Shown piece after piece: positions 50,767 through 59,660 of a stretch of 64,000 bases of DNA. The first letter of the stretch is position 1. Each line of letters begins with the position of its first letter. Below the pieces are notes generated by a model. That model was not told where the DNA came from. It saw only the letters and a list, made by a program, of their open reading frames with translations, and ran no database searches. The translations under genes were made by a program, and so were the position numbers. The stretch lies in the NCBI GenBank assembly GCA_965277495.1, contig OZ255824.1, positions 1,674,001-1,738,000 on the forward strand, written 5' to 3'. Origin of the DNA: CAHJXG01 sp965277495 (GTDB lineage: Bacteria > Pseudomonadota > Alphaproteobacteria > Acetobacterales > Acetobacteraceae).

Positions 50767-52566
50767 CTATTGGGCGGCGACAGAGCGTCCCTGCGCGTGC
50801 ATGGAGTATTCATTCCGGACCGGGGGAGGCGGCGGCTTGTCCAAGGCGGCAAGGTCCTGCGCCGCCTCGGCCACCCCCGCCTTGTGCGCGTGCTCCAACA
50901 GCACGCGCGCCTGCGCCGGATCGGCCGGCCCGACCAGCCCGCGCGCAAGATAGCGCCCGAGCATCAACAGCGCATAGGGATGGCCCTTCTCGGCGGCCTT
51001 GCGGAACCAGCCCTGCGCCGCCACGCGGTCGAGCGGCACGTCGTGGCCGCCGCCGAGCATCGCCCCCATCGCGAACTGCGCGCCGACATGGCCCTTGTCC
51101 GCAGCAGCCTGGAACAGCGCCTGCGCCGCCGCATGGTCCCGCGGGCCGCCGCGCCCATTCACCAGCATCTCGGCCAGCGCCACCTGGGCGTCGACCATGC
51201 CGCCCTCGGCCGCGCGCTGCATCCAAGCCCGGCCCTCAATCGGGTCGGCGTCCACTCCGCACCCCTCGACCAACATGCGGCCATACCAATACTGCGCGTT
51301 CACCACGCCGTCCGCCGCCCGGCGCAGCCATTGCGCGGCCTTGGCGTCGTCCCGCTCCACGCCGACGCCCTCGGCCAGGCACACGCCGAAATTGAACGCC
51401 GCCACCAGGTCGCCGGAGCTTGCCGCCGCCTCGAACCACTCGCGGGTGCGCACCCGGTCGTCGAGGTTGCCCTCGCCGGTGCGCGCGATGTTCGCGAGGT
51501 CCGCCTGCGATTTCGTGTCGCCCTTTTCCCCGGCGAAGCGCAGCCAGCGCGCGGCCTCGTTCGGATCGCGGGACACGCCGGCGCCGGTCAGGTACAACAT
51601 GCCCAGTGCCCGCGCCGCGCCGCCATGGCCCTGCTCGGCCGCACGCTGGAACCAGGCGGCGGCCTCGGCATAGTTCGGCGGCAGGTCGCCGCCCTTGGCA
51701 TACAGGTCGCCCACCATTGCCGCAGCCTCGGAGTCGCCGGCAAGTGCCGCCCGGCGCAGCCAGCTCTCGCCGCTCACGGGGTTGCGGTCGACGCCGCGGC
51801 CCTCGAGCAGCGCCAGACCCCAGCGCGCCTGGCCGGACCGGACGCCGCGCTCGGCCGCCTGGCGATAGAGCTGCGCCGCCGCGGCTTCGTCCTGCACAAC
51901 GCCGGTGCCGGACGCGGTCATCACGCCGAGCAGATACAGGCCGAGCGGCAGCTTTGCCTCGGCCGCCTTCGCGATCTCGACGGACGCGGCCTGGCGCTTC
52001 TCGTCGGAGGCCGCGCGCCGCAGCAGCGCCAGCCCATGCCCCAGCGACCCCTGCGCGCAGCCGGCAGCCGCCGATTGGCGATACAACTCATCCGCCGCGG
52101 GCAGGTCGCGCAATGCTTCCGGCCCAGACGTCATCACATAGGCCAGCAGCGCCTGCGCTTCGGCCGATCCAGCCTCGGCCGCCGGCTTCGCCCAACGCAC
52201 CGCCTGGGTGAAATCAGGCTCGCCGGGGAATGCTTCCGCGAACAGGCCGGCGCTCTGGGCATTCGCTTGGCCAGCCCCGGCGCCCGTCAGGTACAGCGCC
52301 GCCAGCGTCGCCTGCGCCTCGATCTTGCCGCTTTGGGCGGCGCGCTCCAGCCATTGCGCCGCCATCGCCCGGCTGGGCGGCACGCCGTTGCCGTCCAAAT
52401 AGGCCCGCCCGATGCGATACTGCGCCTCGATGTCGCCACGCTGGGCGGCCTTGGCCACCACGGGGAAGCCCAGCCGCCGGTCCTCGCCCTCCATCTGCCG
52501 ATACGCCAGCCGCAACCGCGCCTTGCGTGAAACGGCCGACCGCACGCGACTGAACAACCGGGTCAT
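50767..52566 (-). CDS. Sel1-repeat protein
   Basis: 599 aa, almost entirely Sel1-like (SLR/TPR-type) repeats of 36-44 residues, e.g. AQYRIGRAYLDGNGVPPS, AAQWLERAAQSGKIEAQ, and AARALGMLYLTGAGV; about a dozen units are visible. No signal peptide is evident; the N-terminus is basic. Such proteins are scaffolds. Its position between the ABC exporter pair and the large glycosyltransferase suggests it holds the secretion substrate or the enzymes together. The last 30 residues are Pro-rich. Confidence 0.85.
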   Translation of the reverse strand: MTRLFSRVRSAVSRKARLRLAYRQMEGEDRRLGFPVVAKAAQRGDIEAQYRIGRAYLDGNGVPPSRAMAAQWLERAAQSGKIEAQATLAALYLTGAGAGQANAQSAGLFAEAFPGEPDFTQAVRWAKPAAEAGSAEAQALLAYVMTSGPEALRDLPAADELYRQSAAAGCAQGSLGHGLALLRRAASDEKRQAASVEIAKAAEAKLPLGLYLLGVMTASGTGVVQDEAAAAQLYRQAAERGVRSGQARWGLALLEGRGVDRNPVSGESWLRRAALAGDSEAAAMVGDLYAKGGDLPPNYAEAAAWFQRAAEQGHGGAARALGMLYLTGAGVSRDPNEAARWLRFAGEKGDTKSQADLANIARTGEGNLDDRVRTREWFEAAASSGDLVAAFNFGVCLAEGVGVERDDAKAAQWLRRAADGVVNAQYWYGRMLVEGCGVDADPIEGRAWMQRAAEGGMVDAQVALAEMLVNGRGGPRDHAAAQALFQAAADKGHVGAQFAMGAMLGGGHDVPLDRVAAQGWFRKAAEKGHPYALLMLGRYLARGLVGPADPAQARVLLEHAHKAGVAEAAQDLAALDKPPPPPVRNEYSMHAQGRSVAAQ

Positions 52567-52591
52567 GGCGCACGTCCCCTCAGCAATCGCC

Positions 52592-53977
52592 TCACGGCTC
52601 CCGCATTCCGCTCATCGCGATCGGCACCACGCGGCTGAGCAAATAGCCGACCACCGTCCGCTCGCCCACCTTGATGTCCGGCGTGACCGGCATGCCCGGC
52701 GCGACGTGGAAGCCCGGCGGCGTGTCGTGCAGCTTGACCTCGTCGAGGGTGATGCGGACTTTGTAGAAGGCTGCGCCGCTTGCCGACGTATTCTGCTGCA
52801 CGCCGCGCTGCTTCTCGTCCGGGTTGCTGGTGAAGCTGTCCGCGCTGACCACGCGCACCTTGCCCTCGGCGGCGCCGTATTGGGTAAACGGAAACGTGTC
52901 GAACTTCACCGTCACCGGGTTGCCCGGATGCACGAACCCGGCGTCCATGCCGGAGATGTTGGCCTCAACCTCCAGCGGCGCGTCGACCGGTACGAGGGTC
53001 AGGAACTGCTCGCCGGATTGCAGCACCGAACCCGGCGACACCTTGGCGATGCTCAGCACGGTGCTGTCCTGCTCGGCCCGCAGCTCCACCAGTTGCCGGC
53101 GCAGGTTGGCCTTGTTCAGGTTCTCCCGCGCGTCGCTCAGCTTGCGGCCCTGCTCGGTCAGGTCCTGGCTCACCTGCCCACGCCATTGCTGGTTGTAGCC
53201 GTCGCGCTCGGCCTGCATGGCTTGCAGGTCGCGGGCGGCCTGGACCACCTGCCCGGTCGCGTTGCCGAGGCCGCGCTTGACCTCGAGTCGGCTGTCGGTC
53301 GCCGCAAGGCGGTTGATCTGGCTGCCGACCTGCAGGCGCTCGAGCTCGATGCGCTTGCGCTCCAGCTCCTCGGCGACTTTCAGCCTGTCGGCATACGCCT
53401 CCTTGTCCGAGACCGCGCGCTGGATCTGGCTCTGCAGGCTGCTGATCTTCTGCGTGTAGTTCTCGTTCTTGAAGCCGCGCTCGGCCTGGCGCTGCAGGAA
53501 TATGGCGCCCTGCAGCAACGCAACCGGGCTGGCGTCCTTGGGATGGTAGGTGGTGCCGGAAGCCTCGGCCTGCAGGCGGTCGACCTCCGCCGCCAAGCTG
53601 GCGACCTGGGACTCCAATGCGCTGGCGTCGGCGGTGGCGAAGGTCGGGTCGAGCCGCGCCAGCACGTCGCCCTTGTGCACCACCTGGCCCTCCCGCACGT
53701 CGATTGAGCGCACGATCGCGGTTTCCAGCGGCTGCACGACGCTTGTCGCCGACTGCGCCACCACCTTGCCCTGCGTGGTGACGACCTTGTCGATCGGGAT
53801 CAGCGCCGCCGCCGCGATGCAGGCCGCCGACAGCGAGCCGACCACCCAGATGGTGCCGCGCGCGGCATGCAGCACCGGCGTCATCGTCAGCGCCCCGGTC
53901 GGCGAGTGGAACTCCAGCAGTCCCGGAAGGGCTGCGGCGTCGGCGCGGGTAGTGTTGCGCAGCATCACTTCACTCAT
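52592..53977 (-). CDS. type I secretion periplasmic adaptor (HlyD family)
   Basis: Membrane-fusion protein linking an inner-membrane ABC exporter to an outer-membrane channel. One N-terminal membrane helix (about residues 38-60) is followed by the lipoyl-like strand VVQPLETAIVRSIDVREGQVV (given in part), a long coiled coil (residues 105-300), and the C-terminal beta-barrel ending in DTPPGFHVAPGMPVTPDIKVGERTVVGYLLSRV. 461 aa. ATG 53977 has GGAGG upstream. It follows the ABC gene by 69 bases. Confidence 0.92.
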   Translation of the reverse strand: MSEVMLRNTTRADAAALPGLLEFHSPTGALTMTPVLHAARGTIWVVGSLSAACIAAAALIPIDKVVTTQGKVVAQSATSVVQPLETAIVRSIDVREGQVVHKGDVLARLDPTFATADASALESQVASLAAEVDRLQAEASGTTYHPKDASPVALLQGAIFLQRQAERGFKNENYTQKISSLQSQIQRAVSDKEAYADRLKVAEELERKRIELERLQVGSQINRLAATDSRLEVKRGLGNATGQVVQAARDLQAMQAERDGYNQQWRGQVSQDLTEQGRKLSDARENLNKANLRRQLVELRAEQDSTVLSIAKVSPGSVLQSGEQFLTLVPVDAPLEVEANISGMDAGFVHPGNPVTVKFDTFPFTQYGAAEGKVRVVSADSFTSNPDEKQRGVQQNTSASGAAFYKVRITLDEVKLHDTPPGFHVAPGMPVTPDIKVGERTVVGYLLSRVVPIAMSGMREP

Positions 53978-54046
53978 GGAAACCTCCGTAGGCAGCCCAT
54001 GCAGGCCGCCCATGTTTTGTCGCCGGGCGCCAAATCGGGCCGCCGC

Positions 54047-56326
54047 TCAGTCACCTTGGGCGAGCATCGGCACGAGCGGCGCGGGCCGGCCCATCGCCCC
54101 GTCGAGATGCCGGTTCTGCTGCGACCACAGCATCTTGTAGATCGCGCAACGCTCCAACAGGACCCGATGCGGCGCCATGTCGACGACGGTGCCCTTGTCC
54201 ATCACCAGGATCAGGTTGCAGTCGATCAGCGACGACAGCCGGTGCGACACGATGACCATCGTGCGCCCCTTGCCCAGCCGGGTCAGGTTGGCGTTCACCA
54301 GCGCCTCGCTCTCGGGATCCAGCGCGCTTGTCGCCTCGTCCAGGATCATCAGCCGCGGATCGGCGATCACGGCGCGCGCGATGGCCAGCCGCTGGCGCTG
54401 CCCGCCGGACAGGTTGGCCGAACCTTCCTCGATCCAGGTGTCGTAGCCGTTCGGCAGCCGCTCGATGAACTCCTCGGCGCCGGCGAGGCGGGACGCCTTC
54501 ACCACGTCCTCCAGCGTCAGCCCGGGCCGCCCGGCGGTGATGTTGTCCCGCACCGTGCCGCGGAACAGGAAGTTGTCCTGCAGCACCACGCCGAAGCTCC
54601 GGCGCAAGTGGGTCAGGTTAATCTCCCGCAACTCCACGCCGTCGATCTTGAGGAAGCCGCTGTATTCGCGGTTGATGCCCTGCAACAGCCGGGTGATGGT
54701 GCTCTTGCCCGATCCGCTGCGCCCGACCACGCCCAGCATGGTGCCGGCCGGGATGTCAAAGCTGATCTTGTCGAGCGCCGGCAGTTTCGAGCCGGGATAG
54801 GTGAAGGTCAGGGCGTCGAACGTCACGTCGCCGCGGAACTTCGGACGCAGGCCGCCCTGCATCGCCGCGGTCTCGCTCGGGTTGTTCAGCACCATCGCAA
54901 CCTGGCCAATCGAGGCGCGCACGTCCTCGAAGTCCTCGATCAGCCGGGCCAGGCCGACCAGCGGCTGCGTCACGCGGCTGCCCAGCATCATGAACGCCAC
55001 CAGCCCGCCGACGGCGATCCCCGTGGTGTCCTGCATCGCGATATAGGCGCCGACCATGATCACGCCGCGCTGGATAAACGCCTCGATCGGGTTGATGATG
55101 GTCTGCGGCCAGTTCGCCAGCCGGCCCGCCTTCAGCTTCAGTTCGCCCGCATGGGCCGTGCGCTCGTCCCACTCGGCCCGCCGCTGCGGCTCGAGCGCCA
55201 GCGACTTCACCGTGCGTATGCCGTGCACCGTCTCGACCATAGTGCTGGCCTTTTCGGACTCCGCCACCGTCAGCTTGCCGATGACCCGGCGCAGCGCCGG
55301 CAGGAAGGCGAGGATGACCAACGCGATGATCACCGCGCAGACCAGGACGATCCAGGCGAGCGTCGGCTCCATCCAGAACAGCAGCGGCAGCAGGAACACC
55401 AGGGTGAACATGTCGAGGAAGGTGCCCATCAGCTTGCCGGTCAGGAATTCACGGACCTTCCATACCTGCATCAGGCGGTAGTTGATCTGGCCCGCAGGGT
55501 TCTTCTCGAAATAATCGAGCGGCAGGCCGAGCAGCCGGTTGAACACGTGTAGGTGCAGCCGCGCGTCGACGCGGGTGGAGACGACCTGCACCAGTTCGCG
55601 CCGCGCATAGCCCAGCAGCGTTTCGTAAACCGTCGTGATCAGCAGGATGGTGCTGAGCAGCACCAGGGTCGACATGCTGTGGTGCGTCACCACGCGGTCG
55701 ACGACGGTCATGACCAGCAGCGGCGGGATGATCGTCAGCGCGCTGAGGGTGATGGAGCCGATGCTGATATCCCGCAGCGACCGTTTTTCCTTTACGACCA
55801 GGCTCATGAGCCAGCCGAGCGAGAACCGCTGCTCGCCCTCCGCGGTCCCGCGCATGCGGCGGATCAGCAGGGCCTCGCCGCCCCATGCCTGGGCGAGCCG
55901 CAGCTCATCGACCGGAACGGCGTCGGTGGCGGCCCCGGCAGGGTCGCGGAGCCAGATGACGTTGCGGGCCGCGTCGCAACCGACCAGCAGCGCTGCGCCG
56001 CCATCCTTGAGCAGGAGCACAATGGGGGACGCCGGCGTCTCGTTGCCCTGCAGCTTGAAAAGCTGTTTCCAACGGAAACGGCCAGCCCTGGCCGACAAGC
56101 CTTGGTCCCGCGCCCAGGCGGCCAGCGACGCAGGGGACGGCGTCACCTCGTTGGGGGCGGCGCGGAAGTCCTCGGCGCGGAGGTCCAGGCCATGGAAGCG
56201 CGCGACGGCTATGACGGCGGCCAGGCGGGCCTGCGTTGCGGTACTCGGCTGATCGGCGCTGATGGTGCCGGTGTTGATCAGCGACGCGGCATCGCTGCCG
56301 GGGACGGTCGAGGCGGTTTGATCCAC
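54047..56326 (-). CDS. type I secretion ABC transporter (HlyB type)
   Basis: Inner-membrane permease/ATPase, 759 aa. The N-terminal 150 residues are a C39-peptidase-like domain, but the catalytic Cys is missing, as in HlyB; it should bind rather than cut the cargo. Six membrane segments follow (about 190-480), then the ATPase with Walker A GRSGSGKSTI, signature LSGGQRQRLAIARA and Walker B LMILDEATSALD. GTG start with AAGGA. Its outer-membrane partner (TolC type) is not in the window. Confidence 0.93.
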   Translation of the reverse strand: MDQTASTVPGSDAASLINTGTISADQPSTATQARLAAVIAVARFHGLDLRAEDFRAAPNEVTPSPASLAAWARDQGLSARAGRFRWKQLFKLQGNETPASPIVLLLKDGGAALLVGCDAARNVIWLRDPAGAATDAVPVDELRLAQAWGGEALLIRRMRGTAEGEQRFSLGWLMSLVVKEKRSLRDISIGSITLSALTIIPPLLVMTVVDRVVTHHSMSTLVLLSTILLITTVYETLLGYARRELVQVVSTRVDARLHLHVFNRLLGLPLDYFEKNPAGQINYRLMQVWKVREFLTGKLMGTFLDMFTLVFLLPLLFWMEPTLAWIVLVCAVIIALVILAFLPALRRVIGKLTVAESEKASTMVETVHGIRTVKSLALEPQRRAEWDERTAHAGELKLKAGRLANWPQTIINPIEAFIQRGVIMVGAYIAMQDTTGIAVGGLVAFMMLGSRVTQPLVGLARLIEDFEDVRASIGQVAMVLNNPSETAAMQGGLRPKFRGDVTFDALTFTYPGSKLPALDKISFDIPAGTMLGVVGRSGSGKSTITRLLQGINREYSGFLKIDGVELREINLTHLRRSFGVVLQDNFLFRGTVRDNITAGRPGLTLEDVVKASRLAGAEEFIERLPNGYDTWIEEGSANLSGGQRQRLAIARAVIADPRLMILDEATSALDPESEALVNANLTRLGKGRTMVIVSHRLSSLIDCNLILVMDKGTVVDMAPHRVLLERCAIYKMLWSQQNRHLDGAMGRPAPLVPMLAQGD

Positions 56327-56507
56327 GAAATATTCCTTGTCTCAGACACGCCCGCACGCGGCGAACCACTTGCTGGACGAAACATGCATATCACATGCAG
56401 CCTAGGGTTGGGGGAAAAACCACACTCGGCAACCACCCCGCTCGGAGCCGGATTTCCGGCTTGCAGGCGCTGCATAACGCATCTGGCCCTGCGCGCGATA
56501 GCCCGTT

Positions 56508-57038
56508 ATGACAGAAGTTATGGAAATACGCCCAGCCGAGCCCGCCGACATCCCAGAAATCCAGGCAATCTATGCTCATCACGTGCTGCATGGCGCCGGC
56601 ACGTTCGAGGAGGTGCCCCCCTCAATCGAGGAGATCGAAGGCCGCTATAAAGCTATCGTCGATCATGGATGGTCGTTTTTAGTCTCGGTCGATGAGACCG
56701 GCGTGCTCGGATATGCCTACTACAATCAATATCGGCCGCGGTCCGCCTATCGTTACACCGCTGAGGACAGCATCTATGTGCGTGAGGACGTGCGTGGGCA
56801 GGGGGTCGGCAAGGCGTTGGTGCAGCGCTTGATCGCGGACGCGGAGGCGGCCGGGTTCCGGCAGATGATCGCGGTCATCGGAGATTCAGAAAACGTCGGC
56901 TCGATCGGCGTGCACGCTTCCTTGGGTTTCCAGCGCGCCGGCCTGCTGCGGGCGTCGGGCCTGAAATTCGGGCGGTGGGTCGACACCGTCTATATGCAGC
57001 GCACGCTGGGCCGCGGCGACACCGACATTCCGGCTTAA
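56508..57038 (+). CDS. GNAT N-acetyltransferase (phosphinothricin acetyltransferase-like)
   Basis: Acetyl-CoA-dependent N-acetyltransferase of the PAT/YncA group, 176 aa. The acetyl-CoA loop is VREDVRGQGVGKALVQRL; IYAHHVLHGAGTFEEVPPS and the later GSIGVHASLGFQRAG are family segments. Relatives act on phosphinothricin or on methionine derivatives. It is divergent from the ABC exporter gene, and its stop overlaps that of ggt (bases 57035-57038). Confidence 0.88.
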   Translation: MTEVMEIRPAEPADIPEIQAIYAHHVLHGAGTFEEVPPSIEEIEGRYKAIVDHGWSFLVSVDETGVLGYAYYNQYRPRSAYRYTAEDSIYVREDVRGQGVGKALVQRLIADAEAAGFRQMIAVIGDSENVGSIGVHASLGFQRAGLLRASGLKFGRWVDTVYMQRTLGRGDTDIPA

Positions 57039-58810
57039 CGTCCGGCGGCCAATCCCTCGCGTCGCGGATCGGTGCCGCCTTCGAGGCCGCCCGGCACGAT
57101 CTTAATTAAGTTGAGCCCGCTGGTCAGCACCGCTGGCGAGGGGGGGATGCTCCAGCCCAGCGCCGTCAACGCGGGGATCAGGCTCCGCACGTCGAACGGG
57201 CCAATCAGTCCGGTCGCGCTAGCCGGACCGGCGCCATCGGAAAACAGCGATTCCAGCGTCGTGGAACCCGTGTTGTTGTTCTGGAAATGCGCCTGGTTCG
57301 CCGCCTGCTGCGGGTCGAGCCCGAAATCGGCCATCGCCATGACCGCCTGCGTCGTGGTGCCGATGATGGACGCGCCGCCCGGCGACCCCGCGACGAAGGC
57401 CGGCCTGCCGTCGCGCGTGAACACGATCGTCGGCGACATGGCGCTGCGCGGACGCTTGCCGCCCGCCACCCGGTTCGCCACCGGCGCGTCGTCCGGGCCG
57501 GGATCGGCGGAGAAATCCGTCAGCTCGTTGTTCAGGACGAACCCGTGCACCATGCGGTTGTTGCCGAACGGGCTCTCGACCGTGATGGTTTGCGAGACGA
57601 CGTTGCCGAAACGGTCCACGACCGACACGTGGCTGGTGCCGCCGAACCGCGGCGGGCTGGCGTCAGTGGTCCCCGCGGCGCCGGCGGAGGGCGGCAGGCC
57701 GGCCGTGGCCAGCCCCGGCGCCAGCGGCCCGGTGGTCAGCAGCGCCGCGCGGGCCTCGAGATAGGCTGGATCGATCAGCCCGGCGGTCGGCACCGCGACG
57801 AATGCCGGGTCGCCCACATAGAGGTTGCGGTCCGCAAACGCCAAGCGGTTGGCCTGCAGGAAGGCATGGATCGTCTGCACGTCGTTCGGCCCGAGTGCTG
57901 CGAGGCCGACATGGCCGAGCATGCCGAGCATCTGCAGCTCGGCGATCCCGCCGGACGACGGCGGACCCATGCTGCACACGATGTAAATGCGATAGTTGCC
58001 GCATACTGGCGTGCGCTCGATGGTCTGGAACCCGGCGATATCAGCCGCCGTCATGGACCCGGCCCCGCCCGCGCGCCCGTCATTGGTGACCGCGGTGATG
58101 ATATCCTGCGCGACCGGGCCTTGGTAGAACGCGCGCGGCCCGGCGGATGCGACCTGCGCGAGCACGTCCGCATAGGCCGGGTTCAGCAACAGCGTGCCGG
58201 CCGCCTTGCCGCTGCCGTCGGCATTCAGGAAATAGGCCGCCGCATTTGGGTCCTGCGCCAGGCTAGTTTTGAAGCCATCGACCGACGCTGCCAAACGCGG
58301 GCTGATGGCGAACCCCGCATTCGCGAGATCAATCGCCGGTTGCAGCGCCGCCGCCAGCGGCTTCGACCCGTGCTTGCGCGAGACCGTGTCCCAAAGGCTG
58401 ATCGTGCCCGGCACGCCGACCGACCGTCCGCTGAACACCGCGGTGTTGAAATCGAGCGGCTTCCCGGCGGCGTTGAGCAGATATGACTGGGTAGCCGCCG
58501 CCGGCGCAGTCTCCCGCGCGTCGAAGCTCGTGACCCGCTTCGCCGCAGCGTCGTAGTATAAGAGGAAGCCGCCGCCGCCGATCCCGGTCGCCTGCGGCTC
58601 CACAAGGCCCAACACAGCCTCGGTCGCGATGGCGGCGTCGATCGCGTTGCCGCCGTCCCGCAGCACCTGCGCCCCGGCCTGCGACGCCAGCGGGTTCGCC
58701 GAGACCACCATTTCCTGCGCCGTCACCGCCTTGGTGCGGAGCTGCAACTGCGCCGCCGCCGGCATAGCCGACACCGCAATCCCGACGGCCGCCGCGAACA
58801 ATCCCCTCAT
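57035..58810 (-). CDS. ggt: gamma-glutamyltransferase
   Basis: Periplasmic N-terminal-nucleophile hydrolase that cuts or transfers gamma-glutamyl groups of glutathione. Residues 1-21 (ending AAAQ) are a signal peptide. The large chain opens with EMVVSANPLASQAGAQVLRDGGNAIDAA; the autoprocessing Thr starts the small chain at GTSHVSVVDRFGNVVSQT; AGGKRPRSAMSPTIVF is also conserved. Length 591 aa. The start is set at the ATG that gives a signal peptide. Confidence 0.9.
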   Translation of the reverse strand: MRGLFAAAVGIAVSAMPAAAQLQLRTKAVTAQEMVVSANPLASQAGAQVLRDGGNAIDAAIATEAVLGLVEPQATGIGGGGFLLYYDAAAKRVTSFDARETAPAAATQSYLLNAAGKPLDFNTAVFSGRSVGVPGTISLWDTVSRKHGSKPLAAALQPAIDLANAGFAISPRLAASVDGFKTSLAQDPNAAAYFLNADGSGKAAGTLLLNPAYADVLAQVASAGPRAFYQGPVAQDIITAVTNDGRAGGAGSMTAADIAGFQTIERTPVCGNYRIYIVCSMGPPSSGGIAELQMLGMLGHVGLAALGPNDVQTIHAFLQANRLAFADRNLYVGDPAFVAVPTAGLIDPAYLEARAALLTTGPLAPGLATAGLPPSAGAAGTTDASPPRFGGTSHVSVVDRFGNVVSQTITVESPFGNNRMVHGFVLNNELTDFSADPGPDDAPVANRVAGGKRPRSAMSPTIVFTRDGRPAFVAGSPGGASIIGTTTQAVMAMADFGLDPQQAANQAHFQNNNTGSTTLESLFSDGAGPASATGLIGPFDVRSLIPALTALGWSIPPSPAVLTSGLNLIKIVPGGLEGGTDPRREGLAAGR

Positions 58811-58824
58811 GCGCCGAGGCCCGC

Positions 58825-59538
58825 TCAAGCCGACATCTTGCCGGCGAACTCCTGCATATCGGACGCCACGACGTCCCATTCCCCCTCCGGCCCGAAATCG
58901 CGGGCTTGGTGCTGGCCGTATTCGGTGGCCCGGGTGATGAACCCGGTGCGCAAGCCCAGGCGCTGCGCCGCCGCGAGGTCGGCGTTATGGGCGGCGCATA
59001 GCATGACCTGCGCGGGATCGAGCGCCAGCAGGCGGCAGGCGCCGAGGTAGGTCTCGGGGTCCGGCTTGTAGTGCTGGAACACCTCGGCGCACAGCACGAG
59101 GTCCCACGGCAACCCGGAACGGCGGGCCATGTCGACCAGCAGCGCCACGTTCGCGTTCGACAGCGGGCTGAGCACATAGCGCTTCCGCAGCCGGACCAGG
59201 CCCGGCACGCTGTCCGGCCAGGGCTGCAGGCGGTGCCAGCCGAGGTTCACCCACTCCATGTCCTCGGGGCTTTGACCGGTCAGGCCGAACCGCGGCGCAA
59301 GCTCGGCGAGGCTTGCGCGGTGCAGGGCATCGAGGTTGGTCCAGGGCAGTTCGCCGCGCCGCACCCGGTCCATGGAGGGTAAATACGCGCCGCGCCAGGC
59401 GTCCACCAGGCCGGGCCAATCGACGGAGAGCCGCCGTGCGGCGCCCCAGGCCCCGAGCTCATCGATCAGGCTGCCGCGCCAGTCCACCACGGTGCCGAAC
59501 ACGTCGAAAAGGATCGCGCGCACGTCCATCCCAGCCAT
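58825..59538 (-). CDS. haloacid dehalogenase, type II
   Basis: HAD-superfamily hydrolase of the (S)-2-haloacid dehalogenase type. Asp12 in ILFDVFGTVVDWR is the nucleophile; LSPLSNANVALL holds the second motif, and AEVFQHYKPDPETYLGA the Lys/Pro motif. Length 237 aa. It lies 14 bases before ggt, on the same strand. Relatives remove halogen from 2-haloacids, but not every member does, so the substrate is uncertain. Confidence 0.88.
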   Translation of the reverse strand: MAGMDVRAILFDVFGTVVDWRGSLIDELGAWGAARRLSVDWPGLVDAWRGAYLPSMDRVRRGELPWTNLDALHRASLAELAPRFGLTGQSPEDMEWVNLGWHRLQPWPDSVPGLVRLRKRYVLSPLSNANVALLVDMARRSGLPWDLVLCAEVFQHYKPDPETYLGACRLLALDPAQVMLCAAHNADLAAAQRLGLRTGFITRATEYGQHQARDFGPEGEWDVVASDMQEFAGKMSA

Positions 59539-59552
59539 CTCCCGTCAAAGCT

Positions 59553-59660
59553 GCTAGTGCTCTGACACAGACGAAGCGAGCAGTCTGCGTCAGGGCACTA
59601 GCTTTGTTTGGTGGACTGATTCAGCCAACGCCATGAAGCAGGCGTTGGCATCAGACCACT
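59553..59660. repeat. two tandem long hairpins
   Basis: Hairpin A: 59553-59572 pairs with 59583-59602 (20 bases, two G-T-type mismatches) round the loop GAAGCGAGCA. Hairpin B: 59610-59632 pairs with 59641-59660 around ATGAAGCA, perfect over the inner GCCAACGCC/GGCGTTGGC. Both lie between the AsmA-like gene and the dehalogenase gene, and B touches the AsmA stop codon. It may be a strong terminator or RNA-stability element, or a short mobile repeat. Confidence 0.7.

Noticed and set aside
50020..52530. 836-codon open frame on the + strand
   Set aside because: Antisense to the Sel1-repeat and glycosyltransferase genes; it mirrors their repeats and has no family match.
53867..55552. 561-codon open frame on the + strand
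   Set aside because: Antisense to the HlyB-type exporter, which has all its motifs in the other frame.
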